Shown here in pieces: positions 24,569-33,296 of a stretch of 52,122 nucleotides of DNA. The notes beneath the pieces are model-generated. The model was not told the DNA's origin and searched no databases. It was given only the letters and a program-made list of their open reading frames with translations. A program made the position numbers and the translations under genes. The stretch covers positions 1 to 52,122 of the forward strand of contig JAJYRE010000007.1 of assembly GCA_021794235.1 (NCBI GenBank). Direction: 5' to 3'. The stretch comes from Nanobdellota archaeon (GTDB lineage: Archaea; Nanobdellota; Nanobdellia; Parvarchaeales; Parvarchaeaceae). Position 1 is the stretch's first letter. Every line of letters begins with the position of its first letter.

Positions 24569-26038
24569 TTAATTTAGGATTTTCGTTATTGCCGTGCAGG
24601 CGTTCCGAATAATCGTGGAAGGGATCCTGGAGTATAGCATTATACACGCCTCTTCCGGATTCGCCCGGGAACTAGCAATGTCCTGGTTGACTCCGTTCTT
24701 CAGTGCGATTACAGGGGTGAATCGGCAGCTGTTTTGTGATAATCCATAAGTATACAGGTATATGCCGGATTCATTTCCCCTAAGGCTATAGTTGCTATTC
24801 TGGATAGGCCCGAAGTTTACTATAGGGTATTGCGAATAGTTTCCACCACGCGGATAGGTGGCGCTTATACCATAGTAATCCAGATAGACCCAGTTGTTTG
24901 ACTGGACCGTGCAGTTTGTTGTGCTGTATGCCGAATACAGCAGCGATTTTGCGGAGCTTGCCTGTACACTTAAAATCCCGGAGTTGAATGGCTGAGAATA
25001 CACGGCTGTATAGGCTATTACCATGGATATCAGAAAGAAGAGCGTTCCCGCAAGCAGCATCTTTTTGTTGAAGAAAAGCGAAAGGATCAGAGTCGCAAAG
25101 AGGGTAACCATCAAAAAGAACCTGAAAAACCCTATTCCTGTGGCATAGAGCGGACTGGCTAGTATGTATACTGCAAGTGCTAATCCCGCCGCGGCCGATA
25201 AAATCGTTATATCCAATTTTTTCCTTCTAAAAAGATTTTGCGCTTTTTTGTTATAGAGTAGTATCGCGATCGCTATCGGTATTAGTACGGCTAATTCCAC
25301 GATGGCGCTGTACGTATACACATTGCCGTAAGACGCGCCGGAGTTCTGGTACAGCGAACTCGCAAATGTGAATATTATGTTGTGGTATAATATCAGGTTA
25401 TAGGCGAAATAAGGGATAAGCGCCAAAAGTATGAACGCGACGGCTATCCCTATTCTTTTAAGAGACTTTATCCGGTTCCCATCAATCAGGAAAAGCAGAA
25501 GCGGGAGAAAGAACAGGCTGTCATACTTCGAGACAAACGCCAAAGCGAAGAATATCCCTGCGTAGTGCGGTTTTTTCACCTTTATCATGCTTATGAAGAG
25601 GAGTATGAACGCGTACATGGGCAGCTCCGATCCGTTCTTTATCGCGTAGAACAGGAAAAAGGGGTTGAATATGAACCCCAGAAGAACTGCATTATCCACT
25701 CCGAATGATTCCGCGAAGAAATAGACAGCTACGAAGAATATCGACGTCGCAACAGCAATGAACGCGTACACGGCATAGGATCCGAACGCAAACGACAGAA
25801 CCCCTATCAGGAAGCTCTCCAGCAGCGCCCTCTGGTTCTCAAAGTACTGCCCGCCATGGAACAGGTAATTCGCGTTGAGTATCCTGACAATCATGTCCCA
25901 ATTCGTTAGGAAGTTGAATTCAAGAGAGAAAAATACGACAGATGAGATCAGGAAAACGGCAATAATGTATTTTTTCTTTTTGTAAAGGAACTCATTGGCA
26001 TCATCCAGCACGTCTTTTGCGCGTTCAAATCCTTTCAT
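24569..26038 (-). CDS. GT-C fold membrane glycosyltransferase (ArnT/PMT-like)
   Basis: 489 residues with about ten to eleven predicted transmembrane helices and an outside C-terminal domain. An acidic residue in the first outside loop (LTNWDMIVRILNANYLFHGG) is where GT-C enzymes that use lipid-phosphate sugars have their catalytic Asp, and SKYDSLFFLPLLLFL follows the family pattern. It overlaps the DPM synthase gene by 14 bases, so the two are coupled: the synthase would make dolichyl-phosphate-hexose and this protein would transfer the sugar outside the membrane. Acceptor unknown; S-layer or lipid glycan are candidates. Confidence 0.75.
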   Translation of the reverse strand: MKGFERAKDVLDDANEFLYKKKKYIIAVFLISSVVFFSLEFNFLTNWDMIVRILNANYLFHGGQYFENQRALLESFLIGVLSFAFGSYAVYAFIAVATSIFFVAVYFFAESFGVDNAVLLGFIFNPFFLFYAIKNGSELPMYAFILLFISMIKVKKPHYAGIFFALAFVSKYDSLFFLPLLLFLIDGNRIKSLKRIGIAVAFILLALIPYFAYNLILYHNIIFTFASSLYQNSGASYGNVYTYSAIVELAVLIPIAIAILLYNKKAQNLFRRKKLDITILSAAAGLALAVYILASPLYATGIGFFRFFLMVTLFATLILSLFFNKKMLLAGTLFFLISMVIAYTAVYSQPFNSGILSVQASSAKSLLYSAYSTTNCTVQSNNWVYLDYYGISATYPRGGNYSQYPIVNFGPIQNSNYSLRGNESGIYLYTYGLSQNSCRFTPVIALKNGVNQDIASSRANPEEACIMLYSRIPSTIIRNACTAITKILN

Positions 26039-27032
26039 ATTCGTTCCAGGCGTACTTTTCGGATAGGAGGTAATTGAATGCGAACGCTGCGATTATACCC
26101 ACAAGATTAGCGATGAGGTAATTCATGAACGTGGATAAATAAACCGCTATCAACACGTTTATCACGAGTCCGACAAGAGCGACAAGATTGTACCTCGGCA
26201 ACGCTTGCCTTATGCTGACTCTGCTTTCAAATGTTATCTTGTGATTGAGTATGAAATTGCTTAATATCGAGATCTCGGTTGACAGTATGAATACCAGATA
26301 CAGCGGAAGTACGAGGTGGAACAGGAATGCGAAGAATTCGTTTACTACTATCCCGCTAAGGCCGACCAGCGCAAACTTGGCGAATCTAAACCTATTAAGC
26401 TCCATCAGCTGCAGGATAAAATCAAACATGACCTTTTTTGTAAGCTTGGACTCGCCGCTCCTTCTGACTCCGAACTTAAATTGTATCCGCCCTATCCTGC
26501 TGCCCTTTTTCATGTTTGCGAACACGTCTAACATTATTTTGTATCCGAATGGTTTTATTTCGTTTACGTTAACGGACTCCTTTCTGAATGCGAAGTATCC
26601 TGACATAGGGTCGTCTATTTTCTTTACCCTGTTCAGAAGCCCCCTCGCCATAGCCGAAGCCGTTTTGGATATCAACTTCCTTTTTATTGACATTTTGTTG
26701 TCGACTCTAGAGCCGTAGACCAAGTCGTATTTATCCAAGGATTTGAAAAACTCGGGGAGTTTTGATGGATCGTGCTGGAAATCGGCATCCATAACGGCGA
26801 TTCTGGCAGTCTTATCCCTTACGGACTTTATACCCTCCAGTACCGCCGACGATAGACCACGAACGTTTTTCCGGGTAATCAGCTTTACGTTAGTGAATTT
26901 CCCGCAGATCTTTTCGGTCCCGTCTCTCGAATCATCATCCACTACAATGACTTTGTATCTTTTAAGAAGCGGGAGAAGATTTCTCAGGTTTTCGGCTTCT
27001 TTGTACGTTGGGATGATAACATACTTTCCCAT
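26025..27032 (-). CDS. Dolichyl-phosphate hexose synthase fused to GtrA-like membrane domain
   Basis: 335 residues from the ATG at 27032; the track's GTG at 27056 would add eight residues before a typical GT2 start (GKYVIIPTYKEAENL). The GT-A domain (1-220) has VVDDDSRDGT and VMDADFQHDP, the nucleotide and metal sites of dolichyl-phosphate mannose/glucose synthases. The last 120 residues are four transmembrane helices of the GtrA type. The fusion moves a sugar from a nucleotide to a polyprenyl phosphate. First gene of the minus-strand operon; TATA-like box (aatatatatacg) near 27115. Confidence 0.88.
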   Translation of the reverse strand: MGKYVIIPTYKEAENLRNLLPLLKRYKVIVVDDDSRDGTEKICGKFTNVKLITRKNVRGLSSAVLEGIKSVRDKTARIAVMDADFQHDPSKLPEFFKSLDKYDLVYGSRVDNKMSIKRKLISKTASAMARGLLNRVKKIDDPMSGYFAFRKESVNVNEIKPFGYKIMLDVFANMKKGSRIGRIQFKFGVRRSGESKLTKKVMFDFILQLMELNRFRFAKFALVGLSGIVVNEFFAFLFHLVLPLYLVFILSTEISILSNFILNHKITFESRVSIRQALPRYNLVALVGLVINVLIAVYLSTFMNYLIANLVGIIAAFAFNYLLSEKYAWNEYERI

Positions 27033-27033
27033 T

Positions 27034-27093
27034 TTACAAAATTCTTCCCCTATCACAGAAGCAGAGTCCGCCTCTGATACTTCGGTCGTTCAT
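27034..27093 (-). other. Possible leader ORF (19 codons) before the DPM synthase gene
   Basis: From ATG 27093 on the minus strand a 19-codon frame ends with TAA 1 base before the ATG at 27032. It lies just after the predicted transcription start. Translational coupling or a leader peptide is possible; so is chance, since no conservation can be tested here. Confidence 0.25.
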
Positions 27094-27144
27094 ATGTTAG
27101 ATAAGTAAAATAACGTATATATATTGTGTATAAAACAGCTAGAT

Positions 27145-29328
27145 TTACTCGAGAGGCATTCCCTTTCTCTCTCTTATCTGCTTCAATACAACGGCGTATA
27201 TGTCCCTAGGAAGCCTTCTGTAGGTCTCACCGGCGAGCGACCACGATCCCCTGCCCTCTGTGCCGGAACGCAGCTCGTTCGTGAAGTTGAAAGTGGCGGC
27301 TACCGGAAGCTCTGCGGTTATGATCGCCTTTGTCTCCTCGTCCTTTACGTTGTCGATTATGCCCCTCTTTGACTGGACCAGGGCGCTTATGTTGCTCAGG
27401 AATGCCATAGGAAGGTCTATCCTTATGATCTGTATAGGCTCCAGAAGAACCGGCGATGCACCCATTACTGCGTCCTTTACAGCGTCCCTTACCGCGGGTA
27501 TAACCTGTGCGGGGCCCCTGTGTATCGCGTCCTCGTGCAGGACCATGTCCGTAAGTACAATCTTTACCCCGCGGACCTCCTCCTTTGCCTGAGGGCCTGT
27601 CTTCATCACTTCGTTGAACGACTCTATGCACATCTCCAGTACCTCGCCTATGTGCAGGATACCCTTTGTGCCGTCGACAAGCATGTTGTCACCGTAAATG
27701 GCCGCTATCCTCTTTACTTCGTCCCTGTCCATTCCCGCTTCTATGAATTTGCTGATGGTGTCAGGAGTGAGCGTCTTTATCGTGCCTGTAGGAACCCCTT
27801 CATCGTTTATCACGTTTATGACTTCTGAAGAAAGCTGTTCAGCGTACAGATAGAATCTGTTGTGTTTGTTTGGAGACTTTCCTTCGACTATCTGTCCCCT
27901 TCCGGATATGCTTTCCTTGTAGACCACTATAGGCTGTGAACTGACTATGTCTATCCCGTATGTCCTTCTGAGCTTGTCCTCCACTATCTCCAAGTGCAGA
28001 GTACCCAATCCAGCGATAAGGTTCTCGCCCGTCTCGTGGTTGATGGATACCTTAAGCGTTATGTCGTAGATCTCAAGCTCTCTGAGTGCGTTGATAAGCT
28101 TTGGAAGATCCTTAGGATTCCTAGGTTCTATAGCCTTTACGACTACAGGCTGCAGTATGTGCTTTACAGGCTCGAAAGGAGTCACACCCTCTATGGACGT
28201 AAGAGTCTCACCGGCGATTATGTTCTTTAGTCCTGCAAGACCCATCTGGTTTCCTGCCGTAGCCTCCTCCACCTGGAACCTCTGCGGTCCTTTCCATATG
28301 TATATCTGCTGGACTTTGTTGACCTGCTTATTGTTTACAAGTATGACATCCTGTCCCTTGCTTATCTTACCCGAGAATATCCTACCGACTGCGATTTCAC
28401 CGGCCTGCGGATCTATCTCTATGTTCGTTATCGAAATCATCAGAGGAGCGTCCACTTTGCATTCTTTCAGTGATTTTCCCAAATCACTCTCGATGTCGCC
28501 GTGCCATATTATCGGAATCCTGTACTGCTGCGCCTCTACAGGGCTTGGAAGGTGCTCTATGACCATGTCCAGCAGTACCTTGTGTACAGGGCTCTTCTTT
28601 GCCAGCTCCTTTATCCTCTCCTTGTCGCCGGACATGTAAACGTCGTAGACATCCTTGAAGGAAAGACCAGTCTCCTTCATTCTCTTGAAGGAAAGGGCCC
28701 AGTTCTCCCTGGATGCACCGAAGGCTACGGTATTGTCCTGAACTGACACCTGCCATTTCTCCTTCAGCCCCTCCGGCGCAAGGTCGGCTATGAATGAGTT
28801 TATCTGTGTTATAAGCTTGATAAGGTGCTTCTGCATCTCCTCCGGAGTGTATCTCATCTCCATGATAAGCCTGTCTATCTTGTTGATGTAAAGAATAGGC
28901 TTCACCTTGTCCCTTAGAGCCTGCTTAAGGACCATTTCGGTCTGTGGCATTACTCCCTCTACTGAGTCCATTACGACTATTGCGCCGTCTATCGCCCTGA
29001 CCGCACGCGTTACGTGGCCGCCGAAGTCTACGTGTCCCGGCGTATCGATAAGATTGATAAGGTATTCGTCCCCCTCTGATCTCTCGTAAACCATGTTTAC
29101 GTTCGATGACTTTACCGTCATCTGCCTCTCCTGCTCAACTTTTTCAGAATCAAGATACAGCTGTTTACCCGCCTTTTCCTCGGAAAGCATACCGCACCCG
29201 GCAAGAAGCGTGTCGCATGTAGTCGTCTTACCGTGGTCTACGTGTGCGATGACCCCCATGTTCCTTATCCTGCTCTGCTGAGTCATCAGCCTTACAACTT
29301 TATCTGTTAACGATTCTTTTTCCGGCAT
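27145..29328 (-). CDS. fusA: Translation elongation factor 2 (aEF-2)
   Basis: 727 residues, the GTPase that moves tRNA and mRNA through the ribosome. The G domain has AHVDHGKTT near residues 24-32, DTPGHVDF and NKIDR; the C-terminal domain carries DAIHRGPAQVIP near residue 600, with the histidine that archaea and eukaryotes convert to diphthamide. The gene for the last diphthamide enzyme (dph6) is at 33907. Length and domain order are normal. Monocistronic as far as can be seen; the coding strand shows several long antisense frames that are only shadows. Confidence 0.97.
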   Translation of the reverse strand: MPEKESLTDKVVRLMTQQSRIRNMGVIAHVDHGKTTTCDTLLAGCGMLSEEKAGKQLYLDSEKVEQERQMTVKSSNVNMVYERSEGDEYLINLIDTPGHVDFGGHVTRAVRAIDGAIVVMDSVEGVMPQTEMVLKQALRDKVKPILYINKIDRLIMEMRYTPEEMQKHLIKLITQINSFIADLAPEGLKEKWQVSVQDNTVAFGASRENWALSFKRMKETGLSFKDVYDVYMSGDKERIKELAKKSPVHKVLLDMVIEHLPSPVEAQQYRIPIIWHGDIESDLGKSLKECKVDAPLMISITNIEIDPQAGEIAVGRIFSGKISKGQDVILVNNKQVNKVQQIYIWKGPQRFQVEEATAGNQMGLAGLKNIIAGETLTSIEGVTPFEPVKHILQPVVVKAIEPRNPKDLPKLINALRELEIYDITLKVSINHETGENLIAGLGTLHLEIVEDKLRRTYGIDIVSSQPIVVYKESISGRGQIVEGKSPNKHNRFYLYAEQLSSEVINVINDEGVPTGTIKTLTPDTISKFIEAGMDRDEVKRIAAIYGDNMLVDGTKGILHIGEVLEMCIESFNEVMKTGPQAKEEVRGVKIVLTDMVLHEDAIHRGPAQVIPAVRDAVKDAVMGASPVLLEPIQIIRIDLPMAFLSNISALVQSKRGIIDNVKDEETKAIITAELPVAATFNFTNELRSGTEGRGSWSLAGETYRRLPRDIYAVVLKQIRERKGMPLE

Positions 29329-29405
29329 AAAATAGACTTTTAACCTCTATTGTTATTTTTAGAGTTTACAGTTTATACTATTTATATCTTACCTAATAAG
29401 CCTTA

Positions 29406-29942
29406 TCAATCTGTAATGTGGTAGGTGAAGGTTATCTCCTGTGGGTAGGTAGTGCTTATCCTGCCGTCTTTATGCACGAATTTCTTGAAGGATGCCATCT
29501 TCTCAAGTCTCGAGTCCGGGGATATGTAAAACTCTATTATCTTTGAACCGGATGGCAGGTTGGGATATTTTCCCTCTATTTCCCCGAACTCCAGTTCGTA
29601 CCTGTTCTCGGAGGTTTTTCTTATCCTGTCCTTGTACTTCCTGTAGATGTATCTGGGGTCGCTCTCCAATATCGCACCGTACACCCCGTATCTGTCCTTA
29701 ACGGCGTTTTCCGTCCTGTCAAATTCATCGCCGTCCGGCTTTCTGAACTCCGTGACTTTTTTGATGCTCATGTTCTTTCCGAAACTGAACTCGGTCCTCC
29801 CGATGGCGCCGTAGAGCGTGAATGTCCTGCTTGTAATACGGACCCTGTAAAGAACATTTTCGATGTCACTCCTGGCCATCCTGGCCTCCCCTGTGACTTT
29901 GAATGATTTGAGGTCGGATATTATCTCGCCGAGGCTCTTCAT
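29406..29942 (-). CDS. Hypothetical protein, beta-rich, unknown
   Basis: 178 residues, no family recognised. A helical start (MKSLGEIISDLKSFKV) is followed by alternating short strands (VLYRVRITSRTFTLYGAIG, YELEFGEIEG, KIIEFYISPD, EITFTYHITD) and charged turns. No signal, membrane helix or cysteine cluster, so it is probably cytoplasmic. It lies between the EF-2 gene and tRNA-Leu on the same strand, about 77 bases before EF-2 and so could be transcribed with neither or both. Function cannot be suggested. Confidence 0.7.
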   Translation of the reverse strand: MKSLGEIISDLKSFKVTGEARMARSDIENVLYRVRITSRTFTLYGAIGRTEFSFGKNMSIKKVTEFRKPDGDEFDRTENAVKDRYGVYGAILESDPRYIYRKYKDRIRKTSENRYELEFGEIEGKYPNLPSGSKIIEFYISPDSRLEKMASFKKFVHKDGRISTTYPQEITFTYHITD

Positions 29943-29994
29943 AAGAATAACTGCAGTGCGTGATTATAAGATTTTTGTTTTGCGGCGTTTTCAT

Positions 29995-30079
29995 TGCAGA
30001 GAGAGGGATTTGAACCCTCGAAGGCCTAAGCCACTAGCCCCTGAAGCTAGCACGTTTGACCGGGCTTCGCTATCTCTGC
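29995..30079 (-). tRNA. tRNA-Leu (anticodon CAG)
   Basis: On the minus strand the acceptor GCAGAGA pairs with TCTCTGC, with discriminator A and no CCA. The anticodon stem CTAGC/GCTAG encloses TTCAGGG, anticodon CAG (codon CUG). A long variable arm (about 15 bases) and a GAGGG-TTCAAAT-CCCTC T-arm fit a type II leucine tRNA. Confidence 0.93.
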
Positions 30080-30134
30080 GCATTATGTCAGTGACGCAAT
30101 CAGTATTTAAGTATCGGTACATATAAAAGAATAT

Positions 30135-30503
30135 ATGGGTAAGTACCTTTTTCTCATACTTACAAATCCGGACCGAGACGAAGAGAGCGCCTTCAGGGTG
30201 TTCAACTCACTGAGCAATGCACTCGAATTCAAGAACAACGGACACACCGTCGCCCTCTGGTTCGCAAGTTTCGGCCTTCAGTCTTTTCTTACAAACAACG
30301 AGGAGATCAGGAGTCTGATGTCCAAGCTGAAGGATGAATTGAGAATACCCTATTCCGTCTGCGGTTACTGCGCCGACAAGCTGAATCTTGGCGGTGCACT
30401 CTCCGCTCTGCAGCTGGAGACATCGTGTTTTGTCGGAGGGCATGATGACTTCAAGGGAGTGAGCGGTTACGCGTCGCAGGGATACGAAATACTCATATAC
30501 TGA
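30135..30503 (+). CDS. DsrE/DsrF-like protein with CxxC
   Basis: 122 residues of the DsrE fold: first strand GKYLFLILTNPD, a long helix FRVFNSLSNALEFKNNG, strand HTVALWFASFG, and a central YSVCGYCADKLN with a CxxC pair. DsrE-family proteins carry sulfur as a persulfide on a cysteine during sulfur relay or thiol modification. The CxxC here suggests redox or sulfur transfer activity, which the DsrE-like protein at 1287 lacks. Specific role unknown. It runs divergently from the tRNA-Leu. Confidence 0.78.
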   Translation: MGKYLFLILTNPDRDEESAFRVFNSLSNALEFKNNGHTVALWFASFGLQSFLTNNEEIRSLMSKLKDELRIPYSVCGYCADKLNLGGALSALQLETSCFVGGHDDFKGVSGYASQGYEILIY

Positions 30504-30596
30504 CCGGAAATTTCCCGGATTTATTTTTTGAAGGCGTAGTTTTCACCGTAACAAAAAATGAAAAATTATTTATAGTATCAGTGTAAAATTATTAAC

Positions 30597-30650
30597 ATGG
30601 CAAAGAAAGCGTCTAAGAAAAAGACGACAAAATCAAAGAAGAGGAAATAA
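30597..30650 (+). CDS. Candidate 17-residue Lys-rich microprotein
   Basis: Too short for the track. ATG at 30597 gives MAKKASKKKTTKSKKRK then TAA; 10 of 17 residues are Lys. A TATA-like box (aattatttatagta, about 30564-30577) sits about 25 bases before the ATG, the spacing seen for leaderless genes in this window, and two hairpins plus a long T-tract follow. A promoter, an ORF and a terminator in a 270-base spacer make a transcribed unit likely. The peptide resembles a histone tail or the basic extension of a ribosomal protein. A non-coding RNA is the main alternative. Confidence 0.45.
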   Translation: MAKKASKKKTTKSKKRK

Positions 30651-30652
30651 AC

Positions 30653-30761
30653 TTATTAGACTTATAATCTAATAACTTCAAAAATTCAACCGTTAAAACG
30701 GTTAATTATTTCCGCTTCAAACAAGGAACAAGTTTTCTTTTTTTATTTTTTTTATTTATTT
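30653..30761 (+). terminator. Two inverted repeats and T-rich tract
   Basis: TTATTAGA/TCTAATAA (30653-30660, 30668-30675) and AACCGTT/AACGGTT (30688-30694, 30697-30703) are perfect inverted repeats; a T-run (TTTTCTTTTTTTATTTTTTTT) follows at 30733-30753. This fits the end of the small transcription unit before the convergent argS gene. Confidence 0.6.
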
Positions 30762-30774
30762 CTCAGAATTATTT

Positions 30775-32673
30775 CTAGATTCTCTCTATAGGAGTAAGCC
30801 CGAGCATCTCCATCCCGCTCCCGAGTACGTCGCGCACGGACCTCACCAGCTCTACCCTGAAGTCTCTTTTGTCTTCCTCCGCGTTCAGGACATGGACGCT
30901 CTCGTAAAACGAGTTGAACTCGAAGCACAGAGTCGATATGTAGGTCGAAAGAGTTGCTATGTCGAGGTTCTTCGTGGCGTCAAATATGACGGATGGGAAC
31001 TTTGTCAGAAGCTTTATCATCCTTTTCTCCTTGGCTTCCAGTTCGGTAGTCTTGACGGGCTTCCTGCCGTTCTGCATCGCCTTGCTGAGTATGCTCGAAG
31101 CCCTTGCGTACGTATAAAGTATATAGACTGCGTTCTTTTCCTGGAGCTTCAGAGCCTCGTCTATGTCAAAAACCGTCATTCTTTTAGGATCGGTTTTCAC
31201 AAGCTCGTATCTGAAGGTGGATATCGTTATTCCCTCCGCTATCCTCTTGCACTCGTCGTCGCTTATCTTGTCGTTTCTGCTCCTGGTCTCGGCGTAAACC
31301 TTCTCGTACAGCTGGTCCAGGAAGCTGTCCGTGTTTATCAGTATCCCCTTTCTCCCGCTCATGTTGAAGACCCGAGCACCCTCCTCCACATCTATGCCGA
31401 ACTTCTTTGCGGTCTCCGCCGACAGTGCTACGACTTCGTACAGATAGGGTATGTAGTCGACGGGTTTGCCTCCGGCTATCTTCTTTATCGCCCCAGAGAC
31501 CACTTCCTGCTCGTAGCTCTGCCTGACATCCATTATGTTTATCGAGGTTTTCACATCATTGAACTGCGGGTGGATTATGTCAACCTTGTCTTCCGTGGTT
31601 TCCCATAATATCTGTCCGTTCCTTTGGGTCTGCAGCCTCTTGTACCTGAAATCGGTGTTTAGGAGGCCGTGCTTCCACATCGCGTATGCTATATCCTTTC
31701 CCGCGTACACTACCGTGCCGTCGGACCTTACCAGTATCTTCTCCTGGCCCGCTAATTTATGTCCTTCCGGTATAAACACCCAGCATCCGGCCTTTTCTCC
31801 CGAATCTTTGAGTTCTACAATCTTCATGTCCTTCAGCTGCTTGAAGGCGGTATCCCAGAATTTATAGGAAAGTATGTGGGACTCGTGGTTGAACAGGTCA
31901 TAGTATATCCCCAGCCTGTCGAATGTCTGCATCTGGGCATTTATCACCTTCGAGACGAGTTTCTTAGCGTATTCGGCTATCTCATCCGAGCCTTCCTCTA
32001 TGCTCTTAAGCACCTGCCTTCTTTTCTCCATAAGAGAGGGGTTCTTCTCGTACTCTTCAGTCGTTTTTACGTATACCTCATTGCCAAGATAGATGTCCAG
32101 CTTGACACCCTCCTTTTCTTCAGGGAGGTTAAGAAATTTTATACCGACTATGTCGTCAGCCACCTGTGCGCCCGTGTCGTCTATGTAGTTCGCCACTATC
32201 GTCTTGTAATTCACAAATCTCAGCAGTCTCCCGAGGGAGTCTCCTATGCACGCGTTCTTTGCGTGGCCTATGTGCAGAGCCTTGTTAGGATTCACGGATG
32301 TATGCTCCAAAAATACCCTGGCGCCGTTTCCTATGTTTATCTTTCCGTACGATTCGTTTATTGCACCGAACAGGCCCGTGGATATCCCGCCGTAGTCATA
32401 AAATATGTTCACGTACGGGCCGAAGACGTCTACCTTCTTCACGAACCAGAGACCATCGAGCTTTTCCTTTATGTACTCCGAGGCCTCCTCGGGGTTCTTG
32501 CCGAGTTTCTTCGAGAGTATGAACGAAGCCAGGGCTATGTCCCCGAGATCCTCCCTGGGCGGTTCCTTTACGGATTTTATAATTTCATCCGGAGATAGGG
32601 AAAGTCTGCTCCCGAGTTCGTCGAGTATTGACAGTTCACCGAAATTTAAATCAGCCATACCTTTACGATGCAA
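30775..32673 (-). CDS. argS: Arginyl-tRNA synthetase
   Basis: 632 residues, class I synthetase that charges tRNA-Arg. The N-terminal Add-1 domain is followed by SVNPNKALHIGHAKNA with the HIGH motif near 133-136; the KMSKS position reads NMSGRKG, a common archaeal variant. The C-terminal anticodon-binding domain starts at about 510 (YILYTYARASSILSK). Complete, with the expected length. The start MHRKGMADLNFGELS has a second Met at residue 6, which is an equally good start. A T/A-rich spacer separates it from the microprotein unit. Confidence 0.96.
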   Translation of the reverse strand: MHRKGMADLNFGELSILDELGSRLSLSPDEIIKSVKEPPREDLGDIALASFILSKKLGKNPEEASEYIKEKLDGLWFVKKVDVFGPYVNIFYDYGGISTGLFGAINESYGKINIGNGARVFLEHTSVNPNKALHIGHAKNACIGDSLGRLLRFVNYKTIVANYIDDTGAQVADDIVGIKFLNLPEEKEGVKLDIYLGNEVYVKTTEEYEKNPSLMEKRRQVLKSIEEGSDEIAEYAKKLVSKVINAQMQTFDRLGIYYDLFNHESHILSYKFWDTAFKQLKDMKIVELKDSGEKAGCWVFIPEGHKLAGQEKILVRSDGTVVYAGKDIAYAMWKHGLLNTDFRYKRLQTQRNGQILWETTEDKVDIIHPQFNDVKTSINIMDVRQSYEQEVVSGAIKKIAGGKPVDYIPYLYEVVALSAETAKKFGIDVEEGARVFNMSGRKGILINTDSFLDQLYEKVYAETRSRNDKISDDECKRIAEGITISTFRYELVKTDPKRMTVFDIDEALKLQEKNAVYILYTYARASSILSKAMQNGRKPVKTTELEAKEKRMIKLLTKFPSVIFDATKNLDIATLSTYISTLCFEFNSFYESVHVLNAEEDKRDFRVELVRSVRDVLGSGMEMLGLTPIERI

Positions 32674-32699
32674 AATTTAAATTAATACTCTTCAGGCAC

Positions 32700-33296
32700 T
32701 CATCCCTGGAGAGGCCCATAGTGCTGCTTTTCTGCTTCCACAGGCTCTCTGAAAGCTGCGATCCCCGTTACAACGCTCGATGCGGCGAGGAAAAGCATGG
32801 CTGCCGGCAACGCGTAGGCGGATAGGATCCCAAGAAACACAGATGAATCAACGACTATTATGCTGGCTATAGACAATGCTATGCTTCTGTCGATTTTCTT
32901 TTTCGGGCTATACCTGAAAAGTATCTCCAGCGCTGTGTAAACGCTCCAGAGGGCTGCGATAACCGCCAGTGTTAACGTACCCGCATAGTCCTGCAGCGGC
33001 AGAAGGATCATCTGCGATGAGGCGAAGTACAGGAAATAAATCACCGCGATCAACCCCAGCAGGAGTACGAACAGCCATGTGTACCTGTGCAGGAGGTTTT
33101 TGGAGCGCAGCCCAAGGCGCCTCCAGTTCTGCGTTCTGATCACCAGCGAGAAAATAAACAGGACCAGTATGAATGAAAAATTACCGAGGGAAATTCTTGT
33201 CGATATTATTATCTCGAGGAAAAGGACTGCTACCATCAACTCCGTCAAAGCAGAGATGAAGAATCCCAAAGAGCCGGCGAGTTTAGCTGTTTCCAT
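32700..33296 (-). CDS. Multi-pass membrane protein, unknown
   Basis: 198 residues with five or six hydrophobic helices, basic loops (RTQNWRRLGLRSKN; RYSPKKKIDRS) and a short soluble tail. No family recognised. It overlaps the end of the PH-domain membrane protein gene by 14 bases, so the two are translated together and may form one complex. Small size and lack of charged residues in the membrane part give no hint of transport. Confidence 0.65.
   Translation of the reverse strand: METAKLAGSLGFFISALTELMVAVLFLEIIISTRISLGNFSFILVLFIFSLVIRTQNWRRLGLRSKNLLHRYTWLFVLLLGLIAVIYFLYFASSQMILLPLQDYAGTLTLAVIAALWSVYTALEILFRYSPKKKIDRSIALSIASIIVVDSSVFLGILSAYALPAAMLFLAASSVVTGIAAFREPVEAEKQHYGPLQG

Noticed and set aside
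27227-28756. Several ORFs of 80-182 aa antisense or out of frame to EF-2
   Set aside because: EF-2 is certain on this stretch; the others follow from its codon bias.
29863-30126. 87-aa ORF across the tRNA-Leu gene
   Set aside because: It translates the tRNA complement (the familiar 'RERDLNPRRPKPLAP' type spurious protein) and the end of a minus-strand gene.
30892-32598. Long plus-strand ORFs of 238 and 279 aa opposite argS
   Set aside because: They mirror a clear arginyl-tRNA synthetase on the minus strand; the translations are low-complexity shadows with no domain.
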